From: Actinomycetes bacterium
GTDB lineage: Bacteria; Actinomycetota; Thermoleophilia; Solirubrobacterales; Solirubrobacteraceae
DNA: 5,380 nucleotides
Reading direction: 5' to 3'
NCBI GenBank assembly: GCA_023405705.1
Contig: JAEXXR010000177.1
Span: 1 to 5,380 of the forward strand
The position numbers and the translations under genes are program-made. Under the pieces are notes generated by a model. It was not told the DNA's origin. It saw only the letters and a list, made by a program, of their open reading frames with translations, and ran no database searches. Shown in pieces: positions 1 through 5,380 of this stretch. Each line of letters opens with the position of its first letter. Position 1 is the stretch's first letter.

Positions 1-30
1 GGACGGGGCGGATCAGACCGCGCCCCGTCC
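1..30. repeat. Perfect inverted repeat, 10-bp stem
   Basis: Bases 1-10 (GGACGGGGCG) are the exact reverse complement of bases 21-30 (CGCCCCGTCC), with a 10-nt loop between them. The stem starts at the window edge and may continue upstream. It lies in the open frame of the first permease, in its Pro-rich N-terminal tail. No T-run follows, so a simple intrinsic terminator is unlikely. Confidence 0.7.
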
Positions 31-931
31 GCCGGAGACTGCCACCCCGCGGCGGCGCAAGCCGCCGCGGGAGGGCGCCCACTGGAAGTGGTTCGCGCTT
101 CCGGCCGTGGTGCTCGTCGCCGTCTTCTTCGCCGCGCCGTTCGTGCTGAACGCCGGCTTCGCCTTCTCCGACTGGAGCGGCTTCTCGGAGGAGATCGGCT
201 GGACCGGCCTCGACAACTTCCGCACGCTCGTCGACCAGGAGATCTTCTGGCCGGCGGTCCGCACGACCGTCCTGTACGCCGTCTGCGTGCTCGTCTTCCA
301 GATGGCCGTCAGCCTCCCGCTGGCGCTCGCGCTGGAGGACTCGACCCGGATCAACGGCTTCTTCCGCTCGCTGTTCTTCGTGCCGGTGCTGATCTCGCCG
401 CTGGCCGCCGGCTACATCTGGAAGGGCCTGCTGGAGGCCGACGGTCCGATGAACGGCCTGCTGTCCGCGCTGCTGCCCGGCACGGTCGACCACAACTGGC
501 TCGGCGACCCGACCACGGCGCTGCCGGCGGTCGCGCTGATCGAGGCGTGGAAGTGGAGCGGGCTGATCACGCTCGTCTACATCGCCGGCCTGAAGGCGAT
601 CCCGAAGGACCTGCTGGAGGCGGCGACGATCGACGGCGCGAACGCCTGGACGCGCTTCTGGCGGATCAAGCTGCGGATGCTCGCGCCCGCCCTGACCTTC
701 AACGTCGCCGTCACGCTCGCCGTCTCGCTGATGGCCTACGACGTCGTCGCCGCGACGACCGGCGGCGGACCCGGCGACCACACGACCGTCCTCAACGTCG
801 CGATGCGGCTGCAGTGGGGCCAGTCGTTCTTCGGCGCCGCCAGCGCGCTGAGCCTGACGGTCTCCGCGCTCGTCGTGCTGACCGCCGTCCCGCTCGTGAT
901 GTGGCTGCGCAAGAAGGAGACGAACGGATGA
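2..931 (+). CDS. Sugar ABC transporter permease, MalF/UgpA type (5' end outside window)
   Basis: Inner-membrane permease of a carbohydrate-uptake ABC importer, expected to pair with the next gene product and a shared ATPase. 309 residues are visible, and the frame is open to the window edge. The first possible start inside the window is GTG 107, which falls within the first membrane helix, and no ATG, GTG, TTG or CTG precedes it in frame, so the true start is upstream. The visible N-terminus is a Pro/Arg-rich cytoplasmic tail (RRRK near visible residues 17-20). About six hydrophobic helices follow, near 32-55, 88-111, 123-139, 175-197, 230-251 and 281-302. The EAA coupling loop, EAATIDGAN, starts at visible residue 206 (nt 617) and keeps the invariant Gly212. 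The Pro usual in the following I-x-L-P stretch is Arg here (residue 225). The length suits MalF/UgpA-type proteins, which usually have about 290-310 residues. The transported sugar cannot be told from the sequence. Confidence 0.93.
   Translation, partial: DGADQTAPRPPETATPRRRKPPREGAHWKWFALPAVVLVAVFFAAPFVLNAGFAFSDWSGFSEEIGWTGLDNFRTLVDQEIFWPAVRTTVLYAVCVLVFQMAVSLPLALALEDSTRINGFFRSLFFVPVLISPLAAGYIWKGLLEADGPMNGLLSALLPGTVDHNWLGDPTTALPAVALIEAWKWSGLITLVYIAGLKAIPKDLLEAATIDGANAWTRFWRIKLRMLAPALTFNVAVTLAVSLMAYDVVAATTGGGPGDHTTVLNVAMRLQWGQSFFGAASALSLTVSALVVLTAVPLVMWLRKKETNG
46..71. repeat. Perfect inverted repeat, 11-bp G/C stem with GCAA loop
   Basis: Bases 46-56 (CCCGCGGCGGC) pair perfectly with 61-71, all G-C pairs, closing a GCAA loop (57-60) of the GNRA type, which makes RNA hairpins very stable. 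It encodes the PRRRKPPR tail of the permease. It lies 15 nt after the first hairpin, and no T-run follows. It could act as an mRNA stability or processing element near the 5' end of the permease gene; that role is inference. Confidence 0.72.
913..919 (+). promoter_or_regulatory. Ribosome-binding site of the second permease
   Basis: GAAGGAG, 8 nt before ATG 928, inside the 3' end of the preceding permease gene. It supports ATG 928 as the start. Confidence 0.8.
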
Positions 932-1767
932 GCGCCCTGCGCGCACGCTGGCCGCACGCGCTCAAGTACGCGCTGCTGACCGCCTTCGCGATCCCGTGGG
1001 TCGTGATGCCGCTGTGGATGGTCGTGATCAACGCGATGAAGCCGCAGGGCGAGGCGGCCGCGCTCAGCCTCGGCCTGCCCGAGACGTGGGCGATCGGCGA
1101 CAACTTCGGCACCGTCTTCGACGAGGGCCACTACCTCACCGGCCTGCGCAACAGCGTGCTGGTGACGATCCCGTCGATCCTGATCGTGCTGCTGCTCGGC
1201 TCGATGGCGGCGTGGGCGTTCGCGCGCACGAGCGCGCGCTGGCTGAGAGCCGCCTACTACCTGACGACGCTGTCGGTGCTGCTGCCGCCGGCGATCATCC
1301 CGTCGATCTACCTGCTGAGAGAGCTGTCGCTCGACGGCACCCGGCTCGGCTACGCGCTCGTCACGATCGCGGCGCGGATCGGCCTGGTGATCTTCCTGAC
1401 GACCGGCTTCGTGCGGGCGCTGCCCGCCGAGCTGGAGGACGCGGCGGCGGTCGACGGCGCCTCGCCGATGCAGGCCTACCGCCGCATCGTCCTGCCGCTG
1501 CTGAAGCCGGTGCTGCTCGTCGGCGGCGTGATCCTGATGATCACCGTCTGGAACGACTTCTTCTTCGCGCTCTTCCTGATCCAGGGAGAGGGCTCGGCGA
1601 CGCTGCCGCTGACGCTCTACCAGTTCGCCTCCAGCACCGTCGACACGCTCAGCTGGAACCTCGTCTTCGCGCACGTCGTGCTGACGAGCCTGCCGCTGCT
1701 CGTCGTCTACCTGTTCGTCCAACGCCGCGTGCTGAGCGGCCTCACCGAAGGAGCGGTCAAGGGATGA
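928..1767 (+). CDS. Sugar ABC transporter permease, MalG/UgpE type
   Basis: Second integral-membrane subunit of the importer, 279 aa, a normal length for the MalG/UgpE family. Hydrophobic helices lie near residues 12-35, 75-99, 106-131, 141-163, 194-218 and 244-264. The EAA loop is at about 168-194: D171 replaces the usual Glu, followed by A172, A173, D176, the invariant G177 and A178, then the normal IVLPLLKP. The N-terminal INAMKP segment (34-39) and the NSVLVT segment (75-80) are typical of this subunit. The start ATG 928 overlaps the stop of the preceding permease (ATGA) and sits 8 nt after a strong GAAGGAG ribosome-binding site, so translation is probably coupled and the two subunits made in equal amounts. 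The family assignment is firm; the substrate is unknown. Confidence 0.95.
   Translation: MSALRARWPHALKYALLTAFAIPWVVMPLWMVVINAMKPQGEAAALSLGLPETWAIGDNFGTVFDEGHYLTGLRNSVLVTIPSILIVLLLGSMAAWAFARTSARWLRAAYYLTTLSVLLPPAIIPSIYLLRELSLDGTRLGYALVTIAARIGLVIFLTTGFVRALPAELEDAAAVDGASPMQAYRRIVLPLLKPVLLVGGVILMITVWNDFFFALFLIQGEGSATLPLTLYQFASSTVDTLSWNLVFAHVVLTSLPLLVVYLFVQRRVLSGLTEGAVKG
1747..1753 (+). promoter_or_regulatory. Ribosome-binding site of the serine hydrolase
   Basis: GAAGGAG, 10 nt before ATG 1764, identical to the site of the second permease and also buried in the upstream gene. It fixes the start at 1764. Confidence 0.72.
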
Positions 1768-2900
1768 CCGAGGCCACCGGCAGATTCGACCTCGTGCTCG
1801 ACCTGATCCGCGAGGAGGTGGACAGCGGGCGCCTCCCGACCGCCGTCTTCGGCGTCGCCACCTCCGACGGGATCCAGGTGCTGGAGGCGTTCGGATCCAA
1901 CGGCAGGAGACCGCTGGCGGTCGACGACACCTTCCTGCTGTTCAGCGCCTCCAAGCCGCTGGTCGCGCTCGCCGCGCTGCGGCTGGTCGAGCAGGGCAGG
2001 CTGGCGCTGCGCACCGCGCTGTCGGAGGCGCTGCCGCAGTTCGGCGTCGCGCGGATCGGCGACGAGGTGACGCTCTGGCACCTGCTGACGCACACCGCCG
2101 GGATCGTCGAGGCGACCGTCACGCCGGACACCTCCGTGCGCGAGCAGCTGCTGACCGCGCCGCAGATGTTCCGAGCCGGCGAGTACGCGCTCTACTGCAA
2201 CGTCGCCTTCGAGGGGCTGGCGGCGCTGGTCGAGTCGGTCACGGGCGGGTCGTTCCACGACCACCTCGTCTCAGACCTCAACGCGATCACCGGCGTCGGC
2301 GGGCTGACCTACGACCCGACCGTCCCGGTCGTGCCGATCGCCGGCCTCGACCGCGTCGTCTTCGACGTCCAGCGCTTCCGCGACCTCAAGCACCCGGCCG
2401 GCGCGCTCAACGCGAAGGCCGAGGACCTGCTGGCGCTCGGCCAGCTGCTGCTGCAGGGCGACCGCCGCCTGATCCACCCGACGACGCTCGCCGCGATGTT
2501 GACGCCGCAGACGGCCGGCATCCCGCGGCTGCTGCCCGATCCGCTCCACATCGGCCCGGGCACCGGCCAGGAGTGGGGCCTGGTCTGGAACATGCGGATG
2601 GGCTCGCCGACGCTGCTGGAGCAGCGGCTGTACGGACACGGCGGGCTGTCCGGGTGTCAATGGTGGATCTATCCCGACCACGACGCCTGCTTCGTCCTGT
2701 TGACTGGGCTGATGAACCCGCTCGACGTCGGCGTCGACCTCGACAACGTCCACAACGCCTTCACCACCTGCCTCGACCCGCTCGGGGCCGGCGCCGACGC
2801 GCCACCGGAGGAGGTCGCGCGACCGCTCGGCCTGCGGCCTCGGGTCGCGTCGGAAGAACTCGCCCCGGGGGCTCCTTCTTCCATCGCCGAGGTGACGTGA
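1764..2900 (+). CDS. Serine hydrolase of the beta-lactamase / EstB-like esterase family
   Basis: A 378-aa class C beta-lactamase-fold protein (AmpC/EstB group, Pfam Beta-lactamase type). The three active-site elements are visible: S61-A-S-K64 (SxxK, nucleophile Ser61 and Lys64), Y144-C-N146 (YxN, Tyr base), and G291-H-G-G294 (the HxG form of the KTG box usual in esterases and peptidases). The [12 protein letters not shown] segment at 211-222 also fits the family. There is no signal peptide, so it should act in the cytoplasm, which argues against defence against beta-lactams and for an esterase, amidase or transesterase role. The C-terminal tail (about 338-378) is Pro/Ala/Glu-rich and beyond the domain core. 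The start ATG 1764 overlaps the permease stop (ATGA), with GAAGGAG 10 nt upstream. Placement between a sugar importer and an acyl-CoA synthetase suggests it hydrolyses an imported or derived ester; this is inference, and the substrate is unknown. Confidence 0.88.
   Translation: MTEATGRFDLVLDLIREEVDSGRLPTAVFGVATSDGIQVLEAFGSNGRRPLAVDDTFLLFSASKPLVALAALRLVEQGRLALRTALSEALPQFGVARIGDEVTLWHLLTHTAGIVEATVTPDTSVREQLLTAPQMFRAGEYALYCNVAFEGLAALVESVTGGSFHDHLVSDLNAITGVGGLTYDPTVPVVPIAGLDRVVFDVQRFRDLKHPAGALNAKAEDLLALGQLLLQGDRRLIHPTTLAAMLTPQTAGIPRLLPDPLHIGPGTGQEWGLVWNMRMGSPTLLEQRLYGHGGLSGCQWWIYPDHDACFVLLTGLMNPLDVGVDLDNVHNAFTTCLDPLGAGADAPPEEVARPLGLRPRVASEELAPGAPSSIAEVT
2818..2849. repeat. Imperfect hairpin in the 3' end of the hydrolase gene
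   Basis: CGCGACC (2818-2824) pairs with GGTCGCG (2843-2849), 7 bp. Inside it a GGCC/GGCC inner stem (2829-2832 with 2836-2839) closes a TGC loop, with an unpaired bulge between the two stems. It lies in the hydrolase's C-terminal tail, upstream of the synthetase start. No T-run follows. Confidence 0.45.
2852..2882. repeat. Hairpin just before the acyl-CoA synthetase start
   Basis: GGAAGAA (2852-2858) pairs perfectly with TTCTTCC (2876-2882). A 3x3 internal loop separates this from a 4-bp inner stem (2862-2865 with 2869-2872) and a CGG loop. It ends 17 nt before ATG 2900. The 3' arm includes CTCCTT, which resembles the anti-Shine-Dalgarno sequence. It could modulate translation or mRNA decay at this junction; that is untested. 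Confidence 0.5.
2889..2895 (+). promoter_or_regulatory. Ribosome-binding site of the acyl-CoA synthetase
   Basis: GAGGTGA matches the 3' part of the Shine-Dalgarno consensus and lies 4 nt before ATG 2900, directly after the hairpin at 2852-2882. The short spacing favours ATG 2900 over GTG 2897. Confidence 0.6.
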
Positions 2901-4537
2901 TGAGCAGCCTTCCGTCATACGCCAACGGGCTCGCCGAGACGCCGCTGCTCGGCGAGACGATCGGGGGCAACCTGCGCCGCACCGCGCGGCGCGTGCCGGA
3001 GCGCGACGCGCTCGTCAGCTGCGAGCAGGGCGTCCGCTTCACCTACGCCGAGTTCGACGCCGCCGTCGACCGGCTCGCGAGCGGCCTGCTGCTGCGCGGC
3101 GTCGAGCGAGGCGACCGCGTCGGGCTGTGGTCGCCGAACCGGTGGGAGTGGACGCTGGTGCAGTACGCGACCGCGCGGATCGGCGCGGTGCTCGTCAACG
3201 TCAACCCCGCCTACCGCACGCACGAGCTGGAGTACGCGCTGCGCCAGTCGGGCGTCTCGCTGCTGTTCGCCGCGCGCGCCTTCAAGACGAGCGACTACGC
3301 GGCGATGGTCGCCGAGGTCGGGCCGAAGCTGGACGCGCTGCGCGAGGTCGTCTTCTTCGACGACGACCCGGCGTGGGCCGAGGTGTCGGAGGCCGCCGCC
3401 GACGCGGAGGCGCTGGCGCAGCGCGACGCGACGCTGACCTTCGACGACCCGATCGACATCCAGTACACGAGCGGGACGACCGGCGCGCCGAAGGGCGCGA
3501 CGCTCAGCCACCACAACCTGCTCAACAACGGCTTCTTCGTCGGCGAGCTGCTCGGCTACGACGAGACCGACCGCGTCTGCCTGCCGGTCCCCTTCTACCA
3601 CTGCTTCGGCATGGTGATGGGCAACCTCGCGGCGACCTCGCACGGCGCCTGCATGGTGGTCCCCGCCGCCGGCTTCGACCCGGCCGCGACGCTCGCCGCC
3701 GTCGAGCAGGAGCGCTGCACCTCGCTCTACGGCGTGCCGACGATGTTCATCGCCGAGCTGGCCGACCCGTCGTTCGCCGAGCGCGACCTGACCTCGCTGC
3801 GGACCGGGATCATGGCCGGCTCGCCCTGCCCGGTCGAGGTGATGAGGCAGGTGATCGAGCGGATGCACATGCGCGAGGTGTCGATCTGCTACGGCATGAC
3901 CGAGACCGCGCCGGTCTCGACGCAGACGCGCGTCGACGACCCCGTCGAGCGGCGCGTCGGCACCGTCGGCCGCGTCGGCCCGCACGTCGAGGTGAAGGTG
4001 ATCGACCCGGAGACGGGCGTGATCGTCGCGCGCGGGGCGACCGGCGAGCTGTGCACGCGCGGCTACAGCGTCATGCTCGGATACTGGGACGAGCCCGAGA
4101 AGACCGCCGGCGCGATCGACGAGGCCGGCTGGATGCACACCGGCGACCTCGCGACGATGGACGACGACGGGTACCTGTCGATCGTGGGCCGGATCAAGGA
4201 CATGGTCATCCGCGGCGGCGAGAACGTCTACCCGCGCGAGCTGGAGGAGCTGCTGTACCTGCACGAGGACGTGATCGACGTGCAGGTCGTCGGCGTCCCC
4301 GACGACAGGTACGGCGAGGAGCTGTGCGCGTGGCTGCGGCTGCGCGACGGCGCGGAGGCCGACGAGGAGGCGATCCGCGACTTCTGCCGCCAGCGTGTCG
4401 CACACTTCAAGGTGCCGCGCTACGTGCTGTTCGTCGACGACTTCCCGATGACCGTCACGGGCAAGGTGCAGAAGTTCAAGATGCGCGAGGCGACGATCGA
4501 GCGCCTCGGCCTGGCAGCAGTGGAGGGGAGCGGATGA
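2900..4537 (+). CDS. AMP-forming acyl-CoA synthetase (fatty-acyl-CoA synthetase-like)
   Basis: A 545-aa member of the ANL adenylating superfamily that converts a carboxylic acid, ATP and CoA to acyl-CoA, AMP and PPi. All core motifs are intact: the P-loop [11 protein letters not shown] (189-199), the aromatic acyl-pocket stretch PFYHCFG (231-237), YGMTET (331-336), GWMHTGD (410-416), the hinge [18 protein letters not shown] (430-447), and the C-terminal catalytic lysine K522 in TVTGKVQKF. The length and the N-terminal [12 protein letters not shown] pattern match the roughly 545-aa fatty-acyl-CoA synthase group common in actinobacteria rather than acetyl-CoA synthetase. Chain length cannot be read from sequence; an aromatic or branched acid is possible. 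No membrane segment or signal peptide is seen, so it is cytoplasmic. The start ATG 2900 shares one base with the hydrolase stop (TGATG) and follows GAGGTGA; a GTG one codon earlier is a less likely alternative. The neighbours suggest it activates an acid released by the hydrolase (inference). Confidence 0.93.
   Translation: MSSLPSYANGLAETPLLGETIGGNLRRTARRVPERDALVSCEQGVRFTYAEFDAAVDRLASGLLLRGVERGDRVGLWSPNRWEWTLVQYATARIGAVLVNVNPAYRTHELEYALRQSGVSLLFAARAFKTSDYAAMVAEVGPKLDALREVVFFDDDPAWAEVSEAAADAEALAQRDATLTFDDPIDIQYTSGTTGAPKGATLSHHNLLNNGFFVGELLGYDETDRVCLPVPFYHCFGMVMGNLAATSHGACMVVPAAGFDPAATLAAVEQERCTSLYGVPTMFIAELADPSFAERDLTSLRTGIMAGSPCPVEVMRQVIERMHMREVSICYGMTETAPVSTQTRVDDPVERRVGTVGRVGPHVEVKVIDPETGVIVARGATGELCTRGYSVMLGYWDEPEKTAGAIDEAGWMHTGDLATMDDDGYLSIVGRIKDMVIRGGENVYPRELEELLYLHEDVIDVQVVGVPDDRYGEELCAWLRLRDGAEADEEAIRDFCRQRVAHFKVPRYVLFVDDFPMTVTGKVQKFKMREATIERLGLAAVEGSG
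4522..4526 (+). promoter_or_regulatory. Ribosome-binding site of the DeoR regulator
   Basis: GGAGG, 7 nt before ATG 4534 and extended by a further GGAG. It supports ATG 4534 over the in-frame ATG 4546. Confidence 0.75.
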
Positions 4538-5322
4538 CGAGCGGCATGTATCGCCGGTTCGTGCCGGCGGAGCGCCGCAGACGGATGGCGGCGCTGTTGC
4601 AGAGACGGGGATCGGTCTCGATCGCGGAGCTGGAGGAGGCGTTCGGGATCTCGGCGATGACCGCCCGGCGCGACCTCGCGGCACTCGAGGAGCGCGGGTT
4701 GGTGACGCGCACCTGGGGCGGCGCCAGCACGCTCGCGCCCGTCGCGCACGAGTCGTCGTTCGCCGACCGCGTCGAGCGCGACGTCGAGCGCAAGCGCAGG
4801 CTCGCGGAGGAGGCCTACAAGCTCGTGCAGCCGAACGAGACGCTGCTGGTCGACTCCTCCACGACCGGCTGGTACTTCGTCGAGCGGCTGCTGGAGGAGC
4901 CGCTCCCCTGCACCGTCATCACCAACTCGCTCGCGGTGATGGACCTCGCCGAGCAGATCCCGCCGGGGATGCAGCTCGTCGTGATCGGCGGGATCCTGCG
5001 GCCGCTGTCGCGCTCGACCGTCGGGCCGGCGGCGACGAAGGCGATCCGCGGCTACTACGCCGACCGCGCGATCGTCTCCGTCTACGGCGTCGGCACCGAC
5101 GGTTCGCTGACCGACCCCGACGCCTACGAGTCGGAGGTGAAGGCGGCGATGATCGCTCGCGCCCGCGAGCCGATGCTGCTCGTCGACGCCGCCAAGTTCG
5201 GCACGCTGGCCCAGAACCGGATCGCCGCCGCCGACGAGTTCAGTCACGCGATCACCGCCGACGTCGGCCAGGACGCGACCGACATGCTGGCCGCGGCCGG
5301 CGTGGAGCTGCACGAGGCCTGA
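4534..5322 (+). CDS. DeoR-family transcriptional repressor
   Basis: A 262-aa DNA-binding regulator, a normal length for DeoR proteins, which usually repress sugar catabolic operons until a phosphorylated sugar binds. The N-terminal winged helix-turn-helix covers about 12-64, with recognition helix [16 protein letters not shown] (40-55) and the wing ending WGGA (61-64, where HGGA is common). The C-terminal sensor domain (DeoRC, ribose-5-phosphate-isomerase-like fold) shows DSSTT at 107-111 (usually DSGTT), ITNSLAV (129-135), IGG (151-153), [12 protein letters not shown] (185-196), the EVKAAMI segment (201-207) and the KFG motif with K221. The start ATG 4534 overlaps the synthetase stop (ATGA), with GGAGG 7 nt upstream; Met5 (nt 4546) is possible but poorly placed. 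Lying inside the operon, it probably regulates its own operon from an operator upstream of the window; no operator is visible here. Confidence 0.92.
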   Translation: MTSGMYRRFVPAERRRRMAALLQRRGSVSIAELEEAFGISAMTARRDLAALEERGLVTRTWGGASTLAPVAHESSFADRVERDVERKRRLAEEAYKLVQPNETLLVDSSTTGWYFVERLLEEPLPCTVITNSLAVMDLAEQIPPGMQLVVIGGILRPLSRSTVGPAATKAIRGYYADRAIVSVYGVGTDGSLTDPDAYESEVKAAMIARAREPMLLVDAAKFGTLAQNRIAAADEFSHAITADVGQDATDMLAAAGVELHEA

Positions 5323-5326
5323 GGTC

Positions 5327-5380
5327 ATGTCCACAGAGCAGGGCTTCAAGAGCGTGGGCGAGCTGCGAGGGGAGCGGCTG
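5327..5380 (+). CDS. Start of a downstream gene, product not recognised (3' end outside window)
   Basis: ATG 5327 opens an uninterrupted frame of 18 codons to the window edge, beginning MSTEQGFKSVGELRGERL. It starts 4 nt after the DeoR stop, with a modest GAGG (5314-5317) 9 nt upstream and a second GAGGT touching the stop too close to be useful. The spacing, strand and GC-rich third positions match the preceding operon, so it is likely a further operon member. The fragment shows no diagnostic motif. A sugar-metabolism enzyme would fit the DeoR neighbour, but that is a guess. Confidence 0.55.
   Translation, partial: MSTEQGFKSVGELRGERL

Noticed and set aside
107..109. GTG as start of the first permease
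   Set aside because: It lies inside the first membrane helix, lacks a ribosome-binding site, and the frame is open with a plausible cytoplasmic tail to the window edge.
88..927. Upstream extension of the second permease frame to ATG 88
   Set aside because: This stretch translates to Arg-rich nonsense in the shadow of the first permease. The membrane-protein sequence begins at ATG 928, which has a good ribosome-binding site.
1221..1238. CGCGCGC/GCGCGCG inverted repeat with ACGA loop
   Set aside because: It is a simple CG-alternating stem encoding ARTSAR in the middle of the second permease. Such repeats are expected by chance at this GC content.
1764..2900. Antibiotic-resistance beta-lactamase
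   Set aside because: The fold matches, but there is no signal peptide, the third motif is HxG rather than KTG, and the gene sits in a catabolic operon.
3127..4533. Apparent long N-terminal extension of the DeoR frame
   Set aside because: It is an Arg/Asp-rich shadow of the synthetase. The DeoR fold starts after ATG 4534, and the resulting 262 aa match the family length.
2915..4684. Long minus-strand open frame of 589 codons opposite the acyl-CoA synthetase
   Set aside because: Its product is a low-complexity Arg/Ala/Val/Asp-rich string with no domain. It is the mirror of a GC-rich gene whose + strand reading has every expected motif.
5323..5326. Terminator or promoter after the DeoR gene
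   Set aside because: Only 4 nt separate the two frames, and no hairpin with a T-run or promoter boxes are visible.

Overview
This is a very GC-rich window (about 70% by eye, with strong G/C preference at third codon positions). It reads as coding from end to end on the + strand. Dense gene packing, a MalF/MalG-type sugar importer, a FadD-type acyl-CoA synthetase and a DeoR-type regulator all suggest a high-GC Actinomycetota chromosome. AGA and AGG arginine codons occur in every complete gene, which is less typical of Streptomyces. A Thermoleophilia (Solirubrobacterales, Conexibacter-like) source is a low-confidence guess.

Layout: (1) nt 2-931 is an ABC sugar permease of the MalF/UgpA type whose start lies upstream of the window. 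(2) nt 928-1767 is the partner MalG/UgpE-type permease. (3) nt 1764-2900 is a cytoplasmic serine hydrolase of the beta-lactamase/EstB fold. (4) nt 2900-4537 is an AMP-forming acyl-CoA synthetase. (5) nt 4534-5322 is a DeoR-family repressor. (6) nt 5327-5380 is the first 18 codons of another gene, product unknown. Each of the first four junctions is a start/stop overlap (ATGA three times, TGATG once) and the fifth gap is 4 nt. This looks like one translationally coupled operon with no internal promoter space. The importer's substrate-binding protein and ATPase are not in the window.

How the genes could work together (inference): the importer brings in a carbohydrate-like compound. The serine hydrolase may cleave an ester or amide from it, and the CoA ligase may activate the released carboxylic acid. 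The DeoR protein probably senses a phosphorylated sugar intermediate and controls the operon. A sugar importer placed directly with an esterase and an acyl-CoA synthetase is the most interesting aspect, since it hints at use of an acylated sugar or glycoside.

There is no RNA gene, mobile element, CRISPR array or convincing terminator, and no stretch over 300 nt lacks a gene. Outside the genes the notable structure is two pairs of tandem inverted repeats: nt 1-30 and 46-71 near the 5' end of the first permease, and nt 2818-2849 and 2852-2882 at the 3' end of the hydrolase gene.
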